The notes below the pieces were generated by a model. It did not search any database. It was given only the letters and a program-made list of their open reading frames with translations, and was not told the DNA's origin. The position numbers and the translations under genes are program-made. A stretch of 24,726 nucleotides of DNA. Source: Methanothrix harundinacea (GTDB taxonomy: Archaea > Halobacteriota > Methanosarcinia > Methanotrichales > Methanotrichaceae). Positions 1 through 7,222 of the stretch are shown one piece after another; the first letter of the stretch is position 1; each line of letters begins with the position of its first letter. The stretch covers positions 1 to 24,726 of the forward strand of contig DAQG01000099.1 in the NCBI GenBank assembly GCA_002502785.1. The letters run 5' to 3'.

Positions 1-122
1 CCGGCGACGAGCTTTTAAAAGATCTGAAGAAGCTCAATTTCATAGCCGAAGGTGCCGAAGAGGTCTACAAGAAGGCCTTTTTGAGAGAATACCAGAGGTC
101 CTTTGAAGCCGGGAAGAGATGA
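1..122 (+). CDS. C-terminal fragment of an unidentified protein
   Basis: An open frame enters from the left edge (frame 3) and ends with TGA at 120-122, giving about 39 residues rich in Lys and Glu and ending in FEAGKR. Composition and codon use look coding. The fragment is too short for me to name a family. Its stop lies 25 bases before the ArsR-type start, so it is probably the upstream member of the same transcript. Confidence 0.55.
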   Translation, partial: GDELLKDLKKLNFIAEGAEEVYKKAFLREYQRSFEAGKR

Positions 123-147
123 CGCTTCTTCGGACGGATGGGTGAGA

Positions 148-555
148 ATGTCTGAGAAGGTTTGCGGGGAGTCAAAGATCGATGATGAAGCGATCTGCAG
201 CCTTGCAAGGCTCATCGGCGATCTGGAAAAAGCCAGAAGCAGGATCGAGAAACTCTCCTCTCTTGTGGAGACGATAGAGATGGAAGACCCCGACGGGGTG
301 GTCGAGGTCTTAAAGGCCTCTGCCGATCCCTGCCGCCTGAGGATCCTCAAACTACTCAAAGAGGGTGAGCTATGTGTATGCGAGATCATGACCGCCCTAG
401 ACCGGCGCCAGTCTTCCACATCTCACCACCTTTCCGTCTTGAGGGAGGCGGGGCTGGTCAGAGAACGAAAAGACGGCAAATGGTCCTATTACCGGCTCGC
501 AGACGGCGCAGTCGTGGAAATGCTAAAGCAGGCTGAAGTCCTAAAGAAAACATAA
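148..555 (+). CDS. ArsR-family winged-helix metalloregulator
   Basis: Predicted cytoplasmic DNA-binding repressor of 135 residues. The N-terminal part (about 1-50) is a predicted helical stretch. The rest is the ArsR winged helix: an ADPCRLRILKLL helix, then ELCVCEIM, which carries two Cys where ArsR proteins bind As(III)/Sb(III) or other soft metals, then the recognition helix SSTSHHLSVLREAGLV and a wing ending GKWSYYRL. I chose the ATG at 148, preceded by GGTGAG; an in-frame ATG at 103 would overlap the upstream gene. It lies 32 bases upstream of an ArsP-like permease, the usual pairing of sensor and efflux pump. The family call is firm; the ligand (arsenic, antimony or another thiophilic metal) is inferred. 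Confidence 0.88.
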   Translation: MSEKVCGESKIDDEAICSLARLIGDLEKARSRIEKLSSLVETIEMEDPDGVVEVLKASADPCRLRILKLLKEGELCVCEIMTALDRRQSSTSHHLSVLREAGLVRERKDGKWSYYRLADGAVVEMLKQAEVLKKT

Positions 556-587
556 CATAAGACATACAACTTTTGAAGGCGTCTGAT

Positions 588-1490
588 ATGTTCTGGAACA
601 ACTTAGCGGTGGCTGTCGATTTCTTCGTGGAGATCGCTCTAGAGCTCGTCTTTTTATTTTTAGGCGTAACCTTTCTAGTGGGACTCATTCAGGAGTACGT
701 GCCGGACGAGACCGTGAAGAAGATTTTGGGAGGACGGCATAGACTTCTAGGCGGCGTCCTGGGGGCTGGGTTTGGATCCCTCACACCCTTCTGCTCCTGC
801 TCGACGATACCTCTACTCCTGGGGATGCTCAACGCGGGGGTGCCTTTCGCCGCGGCCATGGCCTTCCTGCTATCGTCGCCCCTATTGAACCCGGTGATAA
901 TCTCCCTATTCATACTGCTGATGGGCTGGAAGGTGACAGCCCTCTACTTTGCCGCGACCTTCGTGGCATCGGTCGTCATAGGCCTCCTCCTGGAGAGTTC
1001 GGGCTTTGCCACCCAGGTGAAACCAATGGTGGCGATCCGAAGCTGTTGTGATGGCGAAATTGCAGCGGACGCCAGATCGAGAATACGACGTTCTGCCTCC
1101 TTTGCCTTCACCCTCTTTCGCCAGCTTGTGCCTTACCTTCTTTTGGGAGCTGGCATCGGAGCTTTTATTCACGGTTTTGTCCCCCAGGAACTGATTTCAC
1201 GCATAGCAGGACCTGACAATCCCATCGCCGTTCCCGTCGCCGCCATCATCGGCGTGCCGATCTATATTCGGGCCGAGACTATTCTCCCCATCGGCCTCGC
1301 CCTCACCCAGAAAGGGATGAGCGTCGGGGCCGTCCTGGCTCTGGTGATAGGCGGAGCGGGAGCCAGCATACCGGAGCTGACGCTTCTTTCGGCCATATTC
1401 GAAAAGAGGCTTTTAGCAGCCTTTTTGCTCACCATCTTCAGCATAGCTGTTGGCGTGGGATTCCTGGCCAACTTCGTGGCAGCGATATAA
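588..1490 (+). CDS. ArsP-like permease (UPF0718/DUF318 family)
   Basis: Integral membrane permease of 300 residues with about eight hydrophobic segments. The diagnostic motif is TPFCSCSTIPLLLGM followed by LLSSPLLNPVI, the conserved Cys/Pro-containing segment of the UPF0718/ArsP family. A second family-like half contains GVPIYIRAETILPIG and GGAGASIPELTLL. Some bacterial members export trivalent organoarsenicals; many archaeal members are uncharacterised. I prefer the ATG at 588, with GAAGG eight bases upstream, over a TTG at 573. It follows the ArsR-type gene closely and is probably controlled by it. A central loop (about residues 143-170) carries an adjacent Cys pair (SCCDGE) that might be a second metal contact, which is a guess. 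Confidence 0.88.
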   Translation: MFWNNLAVAVDFFVEIALELVFLFLGVTFLVGLIQEYVPDETVKKILGGRHRLLGGVLGAGFGSLTPFCSCSTIPLLLGMLNAGVPFAAAMAFLLSSPLLNPVIISLFILLMGWKVTALYFAATFVASVVIGLLLESSGFATQVKPMVAIRSCCDGEIAADARSRIRRSASFAFTLFRQLVPYLLLGAGIGAFIHGFVPQELISRIAGPDNPIAVPVAAIIGVPIYIRAETILPIGLALTQKGMSVGAVLALVIGGAGASIPELTLLSAIFEKRLLAAFLLTIFSIAVGVGFLANFVAAI

Positions 1491-1588
1491 AAGAGTTGGG
1501 TGGGTTAAGTGGTCTCAACCTTTTTCATCTCCTTCCCATCCTTCTTTTCCTCCAAAACACCATCATGTAAACCCATGCCAGACGTTTA

Positions 1589-1834
1589 TCAGTCGAAGCT
1601 CGGCTGAGGAGGGCTCACCCTTATCACCTCTGACGGGCAGGCCTCTTCCGCCTCCCTAAGACACTCTTTGAACCGATCTGGGGCCGAGCCCTCGTCCTGC
1701 TTTCCCGCGATCCTGTACCTCTCAGACACAGCGCTCCGGCCGTCATCCGGATCTTCCCTGAAGAACTCCGGGCAGCTCGCCCAGCACTGGCCGCAGCTTA
1801 TGCAGCCGTCCCGTTCTAAGGTAACGATGATCAA
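1589..1834 (-). CDS. Single-cluster 4Fe-4S ferredoxin
   Basis: Small cytoplasmic electron carrier of 81 residues. Near the N-terminus it has GCISCGQCWASCPEFF (Cys 11, 14, 17 and 21) and near the C-terminus EEACP. This is the pattern of one [4Fe-4S] cluster bound by CxxCxxC plus a distal Cys-Pro, leaving one Cys to spare. The second CxxCxxCxxxCP motif of bacterial-type 2[4Fe-4S] ferredoxins is missing and a longer acidic spacer is present. The start is a TTG at 1832-1834 with GAGGTTGAT just upstream. It is convergent with the permease gene. Its partner enzyme cannot be told from the context. Confidence 0.85.
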   Translation of the reverse strand: MIIVTLERDGCISCGQCWASCPEFFREDPDDGRSAVSERYRIAGKQDEGSAPDRFKECLREAEEACPSEVIRVSPPQPSFD

Positions 1835-1857
1835 AAAATCAACCTCGTTATCAAACT

Positions 1858-1968
1858 TTAAAAGGTGAAGAGATGGCCATATCCCCCTCCATGATGTTCC
1901 TCAACGATCCTCTCGTAAAAGTACTCCAGAACCTCAGATATTTTTCCTCGGCGCGACGCCACGAGCAT
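1858..1968 (-). CDS. Possible 36-residue ORF between the ferredoxin and Fe-S regulator genes
   Basis: A short ATG-initiated frame lies between the Fe-S regulator and the ferredoxin on the same strand. It reads MLVASRRGKISEVLEYFYER and continues with a His/Gly-rich tail, ending 23 bases before the ferredoxin start. The amphipathic helix-like composition suggests coding, but the upstream Shine-Dalgarno sequence is weak and I recognise no family. It could be a real small protein, the remnant of a longer gene, or chance. Confidence 0.22.
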   Translation of the reverse strand: MLVASRRGKISEVLEYFYERIVEEHHGGGYGHLFTF

Positions 1969-2033
1969 TCACATCTTCTTTTCAGACGAGGACCTCACAG
2001 GATGGCGGAAGGTCTAAGGCCCGGTTCAGTAGG

Positions 2034-2831
2034 TCATAGGTACTCGGTTAATACTTGGAGATGCTCCAGGTTCTGCCTGTACTTCGGATCTTTGAGAGGC
2101 GTGCAGAGGTCGAGGGAGACCTCCCCGTTCATCAGCCTGATGGCAAAGGAGTAGCAGCTCTGCTCTCCACACTCACCGCAGTCGGTCTGGGGAAGGTATT
2201 TGTATATCTCCATCGGCTCGACCCTGACCTTCTCCCGCGGTGCCGGAGCCACGCCCTTAGCTATCGCCTCTTTGATCGTCTCTTTCAGGTTCTTGAGCGT
2301 CTCACTGGCCTCGGCCTCGTCTTTGATCATAGTCATGGTGACGTTTCCCGATCCATAGATTGTGATCAAAATGTTCCCACGCTGGATTATCAACGCACCG
2401 ATCTTCTCTGAGTACCTTCCTCTCGGGAATAGAGGTTCGAGGGGCTTGAGGGCTCCACCCAGAGGCGGAGCCATATTGGATATGATCCGAAACTTCGTCG
2501 AGTCGGCTATGCAGGGAAGTATCTGCCTCACCTCCAAAATCTCCACCGGTTTTGCCTGGGAGAGGTCTGTAGCCTTCTCAGGCGCCTTCTCGGCCTTTCC
2601 CTGCATGAAGTTCTTGCCGAACTCGGTGAGTCTCGCCTTTCCCTCCGTCGTCTAGATGAGGCCCGCCTGTTACAGGATCTTGAGATGGTAGTCGTGCATC
2701 GATTTTCCGACCACCTCTCCTATCTCCCCGACCGTCTTCTCGCCATCGACCAGGAAGCTCATCATCTTCCTTCGCGGTATGTTGGCCATGGCATTGCTCA
2801 CCATCTTGATCTCTTCTGGCTTTCCCGGCAT
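2034..2831 (-). pseudogene. Winged-helix/Fe-S regulator interrupted by two in-frame stops
   Basis: One continuous minus-strand frame of 265 codons encodes an N-terminal winged helix (KTVGEIGEVVGKSMHDYHLK), a middle domain with YGSGNVTMTMIKDE, and a C-terminal Fe-S domain with TDCGECGEQSCYSFAIRLMN and a fourth Cys in SLDLC. That spacing is the [4Fe-4S] motif (PF04060) of RnfB-like proteins and CODH/ACS gamma-type subunits. The frame is broken by TAA at 2670-2672 and TAG at 2652-2654, six codons apart in the wing, with no frameshift. The N-terminal ATG at 2831 keeps a good SD (AGGTGG). An internal ATG at 2606 could start a 190-residue Fe-S product but has a poor SD. Probably a recent pseudogene, a split gene or a base-call problem. 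The intact form would be a redox-sensing transcription factor. Confidence 0.75.
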
Positions 2832-2881
2832 CTTAACCACCTACTATAGATTTTGTGGCCGCCACCATATGTTTTTGGCCG

Positions 2882-4279
2882 CTACCAGAGCTTGTAACCG
2901 AAGTATCGTGCCGCAAAGACTAGCCCCGTGACTATTATCATCACCCCGAAGAATTTGACCACCCACTTTCCAACGGCTAAGTACTCCTCGCCCATCTTTC
3001 CCCCAAAGGATCTGCTGAAGGTGGCTATTGGGATTATGGGAACGCCGTGACCCACCCCAAAGACGAAGAGCATCAGCCCTCCGGTCAGGACAGATATATC
3101 CTGAGACATCAGCCAGATCAGGGCCGGAAACACCAGGGAGACGGCACAGGGAGCCCAACCGAGGGCGAAGAAAACTCCCAGAGTGAAGGCCCCGATAAAT
3201 GTCGAATACTTGAACAGGCCAATGGAGATGTTGACGACCTTCTCCATGAAGCTCTTCTTATCTCTGAACTTTTCTTCCCCTCTTGAAGGAAGTCGGGACG
3301 TGATCGGCTCGACAATCTCGCCCACTGGCTTGAAGACGTTAATCCCCAGAACCACCAGGAGGGCTCCAGCCGCGAGGTCGAAGAACCGTGAATCCCTCAC
3401 GAATACTCCCATGTTGGATATGAATAGGCCCACAACAAAGAAGACTAGGGCCATACCCAGGGTGAAGGCAACCCCGATTAAAAGCCCCTCCTTCGACGAG
3501 GTGCCGTAATCTCGGTCTTCGGTCAGGACCTTCTTTCTTCGAGATGTCATGATGTAGGAGAACATGGCTATGAGGAGGGCAAGAGAACAGGGCGAAAATG
3601 ACGTGATTATCCCCAGGGCAAACATCCCGAGAAACGATATCTTCTGGATGGACGCGCTCCCCTCCATACCTGCCCAATCACCCAGCTCCAGGGACTCGAC
3701 CTTGGTTTGGAGGGTCCCAGCGTCTTGAATCCCATCGATCTCTCCCCGTCCCAGCTGGTAAACGTGGTAGACCCCAGCCACCATACCCTCTCTGTCAATC
3801 AGGAGTATCGTGGGGTTGGAGAAGCCTCCTTCAAAGCTGGTGTAGTCGACGTACTTGCTGGCGATCTTGTAAGGCTTAAAATCCTCGGCCCAGATCAAGT
3901 TGACGTCGGCGTTCCACCAGCTCTCGGCCAAGCTCTTACCGTCTTTTGAGAAGGAATTCTTCCTCAAGTTCAGGGTTATCAGATTAACGTCTGGCTTGTT
4001 CTCCACCAGCTGTTGAAGCTGGCCGATCTGGGCCTCTAGGGTCTTCTCACACTCGACACATAAAGGGCTTTCAATGTTCGTTATGTGAAGGACCACCACC
4101 TCTCCCCCAAAATCGCCGAGAGAGAAGTTTGCACCGTTGAGATCTGAGGCCGCGAAGTCCGGCGCAGGGATCAATTCTTGATTAGACCCTAATGTTGAAC
4201 TATATGAAAATAAAGTAACCAGAGCAATGATGAGTGTTACAATACCCACAACAAAAAAATTTTTGTGGTCAGATTTCAT
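2882..4279 (-). CDS. TlpA-like thioredoxin/CcdA (DsbD-like) fusion membrane protein
   Basis: Predicted thiol-disulfide transporter of 465 residues. An N-terminal membrane anchor (about 8-30) leads to an extracytoplasmic thioredoxin-fold domain (about 35-200) with LCVECEK (Cys 74 and 77) as the redox pair. A C-terminal CcdA-type domain (about 212-460) has six or more membrane segments and the two intramembrane Cys in SFSPCSLAL (Cys 231) and GWAPCAVSLVFP (Cys 378). In CcdA/DsbD these Cys pass electrons from cytoplasmic thioredoxin to outside acceptors. It starts 6 bases after the secreted thioredoxin gene, so the two are almost surely co-translated. The likely role is keeping secreted or periplasm-side thiols reduced. 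The family is clear; the substrates are unknown. Confidence 0.9.
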   Translation of the reverse strand: MKSDHKNFFVVGIVTLIIALVTLFSYSSTLGSNQELIPAPDFAASDLNGANFSLGDFGGEVVVLHITNIESPLCVECEKTLEAQIGQLQQLVENKPDVNLITLNLRKNSFSKDGKSLAESWWNADVNLIWAEDFKPYKIASKYVDYTSFEGGFSNPTILLIDREGMVAGVYHVYQLGRGEIDGIQDAGTLQTKVESLELGDWAGMEGSASIQKISFLGMFALGIITSFSPCSLALLIAMFSYIMTSRRKKVLTEDRDYGTSSKEGLLIGVAFTLGMALVFFVVGLFISNMGVFVRDSRFFDLAAGALLVVLGINVFKPVGEIVEPITSRLPSRGEEKFRDKKSFMEKVVNISIGLFKYSTFIGAFTLGVFFALGWAPCAVSLVFPALIWLMSQDISVLTGGLMLFVFGVGHGVPIIPIATFSRSFGGKMGEEYLAVGKWVVKFFGVMIIVTGLVFAARYFGYKLW

Positions 4280-4285
4280 ATCCGA

Positions 4286-4822
4286 TCACGCATCCCAGTC
4301 CCCGACGTTCTCCTTGTGATAGTCTATGGCGTCCTCAACATATTCCGCGATCCATTCCTTGCCAGTAACCTCTTCTGTGCTGTGCCAGGCTACCTCAGTC
4401 TCGGCATCCTCTCTAGGCACCAGGGTGAGTATGACCGTCAAGGGGACGGTAGATGTACCGCCGTTGGGATCATAAGCTGCGAAGGCCTCTTCGATCCGTT
4501 CGTCGCTCCCGTCGCCAAGTATCTCATAGAACTCGATATCATCGCCATACTCGTCCACGATCTCGTTTATAGCCTCAGTCTGAGGTTGACAGTAGCTGCA
4601 TTCCAGGTGAGCATATATCAAGACGGGCTTATCCTCAAGGGCCTCCAGGACCCAGTTGGGGTGGTTAACGTCGGAGCCCGATGCTGGAGATTGATCAGGA
4701 TACGATGTCCACCAGTCGTCGGACGCTGATCCGACGGAGTATTCTGCTGCCGAGACGGTGGCGACCAGGCCGGCCGCAAGAACGATCCCTGCAACCAGAG
4801 CCGCAAGCTTATTCTTTACCAT
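4286..4822 (-). CDS. Secreted thioredoxin-fold protein (CxxC active site)
   Basis: Exported protein of 178 residues from the ATG at 4822. An upstream GTG at 4846 would put extra residues before the signal peptide, so I rejected it. Residues 1-26 form a signal peptide ending VATVSAA. The mature part has KPVLIYAHLECSYCQPQTEA, placing a CSYC pair (Cys 75 and 78) after a beta strand as in thioredoxins, and STVPLTVILTL supplies the cis-Pro loop. The protein is acidic. It is the first gene of the operon with the TlpA-CcdA fusion, its likely electron donor. Its targets may be disulfides or metal-bound thiols outside the cell, which is inference. Confidence 0.82.
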   Translation of the reverse strand: MVKNKLAALVAGIVLAAGLVATVSAAEYSVGSASDDWWTSYPDQSPASGSDVNHPNWVLEALEDKPVLIYAHLECSYCQPQTEAINEIVDEYGDDIEFYEILGDGSDERIEEAFAAYDPNGGTSTVPLTVILTLVPREDAETEVAWHSTEEVTGKEWIAEYVEDAIDYHKENVGDWDA

Positions 4823-4933
4823 ATACGAAATACTACCAACTCCCACTATCGTTTTCTTTGCCCCACTTTGCTTCTCACACCATTAAATCGATCAAATGGG
4901 ATTTACACAGGGTTGTAAGTTCAATGTTATAAG

Positions 4934-5086
4934 AATCATTTTACAAAGAAATGATAAATATTTTATCATGGGCTCGATACAGAAGATAGCATTTAGATCA
5001 ATCATTTTACAAAAAAGAGGTCAAAATTTGCGTTGATTTGGTGAGATATAGGATAGGATATTGGGCAAATATTTTACAAAAAAGAG
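4934..5086. repeat. Three direct repeats of ATTTTACAAAAAAGAG type at 66-67 base spacing
   Basis: The core ATTTTAC occurs at 4938-4944, 5004-5010 and 5071-5077. Copies 2 and 3 share 16 identical bases (ATTTTACAAAAAAGAG, 5004-5019 and 5071-5086). Copies 1 and 2 share 14 (AATCATTTTACAAA, 4934-4947 and 5000-5013). The offsets are 66 and 67 bases, just over six helical turns. Placed upstream of the thioredoxin/CcdA operon, they could be regulator sites on one DNA face or tandem promoter elements. Confidence 0.6.
4951..4969. promoter_or_regulatory. Perfect 8-base inverted repeat, operator-like
   Basis: ATGATAAA and TTTATCAT form perfect 8-base arms around a TAT spacer. The site overlaps a second inverted repeat, ATCATTT (4936-4942) with AAATGAT (4949-4955), that spans the first direct repeat. 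AT-rich dyads of this size are typical of archaeal winged-helix regulator sites. It lies about 130 bases upstream of the thioredoxin start. Confidence 0.45.
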
Positions 5087-5179
5087 ATGGCGATCCTGAC
5101 GAATCTGATGGATTACTCCCGCTCGATTCCAGCCTTAAAAGCAAAAAGCTCGGATCGGGATAGGCAGCTCAGCGGGATT

Positions 5180-5896
5180 TTAACGATTTTCGTCCATGAG
5201 AACGTCCAGAACCTCTCTCAGGGTTTTTACAGAAATCTGGCCGGGAGCGACCGCACTTCCGATGTAGCCGTAGGTTAGGACCGAGCCGTATATCGGAGCC
5301 ACCGACCGGAGGTGCTTTCCGACATTTCCCATCCCTAAAAGAGAGATCGGTCCATCCTTCTCCATGAGGAGATTCAAAAGATCGAGGCAATCCTCCAGAG
5401 TGGCGGGGGTCAGGGCGAGCTTGGCGATATCGGCTCCGGCCTCGAAGATCTCGTCCAGCATCGATCTGAGCACTTCAAGGGATGGCATCCCTTCGAAGTC
5501 GTGATAAGATATTATCACTGGCCCGTCCACCATCTCCACGAGACGGTCTCGTCCCTGGGCCCGAAGCTCCACGTCCACCAGATCCGCCCAGGCTGAAGCC
5601 TCGGCCAGGATCTCGATCCTATCGTCCTCGCCTCCATGGAACTGGCCGCCCTCCTTGGCCATCCTGTTGGTGGCGATAATGGGAAGGTTCGTCGCCTCTC
5701 GCACCTCCCGAATCACCCGCAGCGGGTCACCTGGGACGAGGTCAAGCCTCACCTCCACCATGTCCGCTCCGAGGCCCTCGGCAGTAGATGCGGCTTTTGT
5801 CGCTCCCTCGTCGCTCAGGACGGCCACCACCGCCGGTGCCTCGATCTCCAGGTCTCCGAAGAATCGCTTCCTTTTGCCGAGCTTCTTCTCATTCAT
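5180..5896 (-). CDS. aroD: 3-dehydroquinate dehydratase, type I
   Basis: Cytoplasmic shikimate-pathway enzyme of 238 residues that removes water from 3-dehydroquinate to give 3-dehydroshikimate. Visible type I signatures are VEVRLDLV (about 47-54), the catalytic His in SYHDFEGMP (His 132), the Schiff-base Lys in GADIAKLALTP (Lys 159), LLGMGNVGKHLRS and the substrate loop AVAPGQIS near the C-terminus. I chose the ATG at 5896, with GGGTGG upstream; a TTG at 5932 is possible but has a badly spaced SD. It lies 67 bases downstream of the dehydroquinate synthase gene, so consecutive pathway steps are co-transcribed. The length is normal for the archaeal family. Confidence 0.95.
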   Translation of the reverse strand: MNEKKLGKRKRFFGDLEIEAPAVVAVLSDEGATKAASTAEGLGADMVEVRLDLVPGDPLRVIREVREATNLPIIATNRMAKEGGQFHGGEDDRIEILAEASAWADLVDVELRAQGRDRLVEMVDGPVIISYHDFEGMPSLEVLRSMLDEIFEAGADIAKLALTPATLEDCLDLLNLLMEKDGPISLLGMGNVGKHLRSVAPIYGSVLTYGYIGSAVAPGQISVKTLREVLDVLMDENR

Positions 5897-5963
5897 CTTA
5901 CGGGGCCCACCCTTTCCTTGATCTATATTCAAGCTCCCGAGCTTCTCGTCGCTCTAAAGAGCC

Positions 5964-7088
5964 TCATCTCTCGAGGATGCTCTCTTCGATGCTCATCCCG
6001 AAGTGGCGGGCCTTCCCTTCGAAGTGGACCAGGACCCTGTCTCCCACCTTCAGGTCGGTAACCGACTTTGGAGCTCCGTCCTCGCCGACCAGCTTGATCG
6101 TCTCGGCGTTCTGGAGGAGAGTGCTCATCTTCTCACCGTCCACTTCGGCTTCGATCAACATCAGAGGTCTCTTTTCGATCTTCACCCTGCCGACGATGGC
6201 GGTCTGAGTCTGGCCCTCCACGTCGACGATCGTCACCTCATCGCCGGCCTTCAGCTCCGAGAGGTACCTGGTCTTGTCACCTACCTTGACGTAGGCGTGG
6301 ACCGCTCCCGCATTCACCCTGAAGGGGCGGGCTGCGACGTAAGAGCTCTCCTCGGACTCGCTGTGGACCAGGAAGGCGGCCTTGGACTGGGACCCGATGA
6401 GCATCCCCTCTCCCGGATGCATCATGGTGCATGTGTCGACGCAAACCCTGTCACCCATCCCGACAGGCCTTATCTCGGTGATCTTGGCAGAGACGAGATC
6501 TAGCCTCGCCATACCGGCCTTCTCCGCCGCCTTTTGAACCCTCTTAATCTCCGAGAGGTCTTTGGTGTCGAGAAGGATCCCATCGGCCCCCTTCTCCAGG
6601 GTGGCGAGGTCGACTTCGGCCTCTTCGGCGGTCTTGACGCCGCTTATTATCTTGACCTTCTCACCCTGGAGGCCTGCGATCATGTTCTCGAGGGGGATTA
6701 CTTTCCAGTCGGTCCCGACGACCACCAGGTAGTCGACGTTCTTTCCCAGCTCCACCGCGAACTGCTCGTACCTCTTGCTCTTGATCTCGACGTAGCCCGC
6801 CACCGTCCCCTCGGTGGCCCGAGCGAGGCTTATGTCCAGGGAGGTCCCGAAATCCTCGGGCAGGGGAACCGAGCCGTCGCCCTCGCCGCCGCGGCCTATT
6901 ACGAGTATATCTTCCTTCTCCCTCTCGGTCCCGAAGGAGGCCACCAATATATCGCCCAGCTTTCTGACTTTGTCGACGTCTTCAGGTTTTGCCACCACGC
7001 AGTCGAACCCGGATTCGAGAGCTGTGGTGATTCTGGGCTTTATTTCCTCCCAGGAGCCTTCGCATGCCATGAGCCACTTCTCTTTCAT
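5964..7088 (-). CDS. aroB': 3-dehydroquinate synthase II
   Basis: Enzyme of 374 residues in the archaeal early shikimate route, converting 2-amino-3,7-dideoxy-D-threo-hept-6-ulosonate to 3-dehydroquinate by NAD-dependent oxidative deamination (family related to MJ1249). Recognised by the N-terminal barrel-like half and the conserved C-terminal half, with MGDRVCVDTC, GMLIGSQSKAAFLVHSES, YVAARPFRVNAGAVHAYV and LKVGDRVLVHFEGKARHFG. Length and ends match the family. It heads the aroB'-aroD pair. The partner aldolase that makes the substrate is not in this window. The start at 7088 has GTGAT just upstream. Confidence 0.95.
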   Translation of the reverse strand: MKEKWLMACEGSWEEIKPRITTALESGFDCVVAKPEDVDKVRKLGDILVASFGTEREKEDILVIGRGGEGDGSVPLPEDFGTSLDISLARATEGTVAGYVEIKSKRYEQFAVELGKNVDYLVVVGTDWKVIPLENMIAGLQGEKVKIISGVKTAEEAEVDLATLEKGADGILLDTKDLSEIKRVQKAAEKAGMARLDLVSAKITEIRPVGMGDRVCVDTCTMMHPGEGMLIGSQSKAAFLVHSESEESSYVAARPFRVNAGAVHAYVKVGDKTRYLSELKAGDEVTIVDVEGQTQTAIVGRVKIEKRPLMLIEAEVDGEKMSTLLQNAETIKLVGEDGAPKSVTDLKVGDRVLVHFEGKARHFGMSIEESILER

Positions 7089-7222
7089 GGATCACGAGGT
7101 AGGGGCTCAGGTTACTAATTTCTTTTGGAGACTCTGCCTTTCATCTCAAGGACAGATCTCTCGCCGTAAAGATATGAGCTTTCATTTCACCCGTGTTACT
7201 TAAGAACAGGTCCTGACAAAAT

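Larger units (their letters stand above)
4823..5179. other. 357-base AT-rich non-coding region upstream of the redox operon
   Basis: This stretch separates the aroD stop from the thioredoxin start, both on the minus strand. It is far more AT-rich than its surroundings and I see no credible ORF in it. It holds the three spaced repeats and the palindrome listed separately and should contain the redox operon promoter, read leftwards. Several TATA-like runs occur, so I cannot choose one. Confidence 0.6.

Noticed and set aside
5087..5278. 63-codon plus-strand frame after the third repeat
   Set aside because: It runs antisense into the end of aroD and has no real Shine-Dalgarno.
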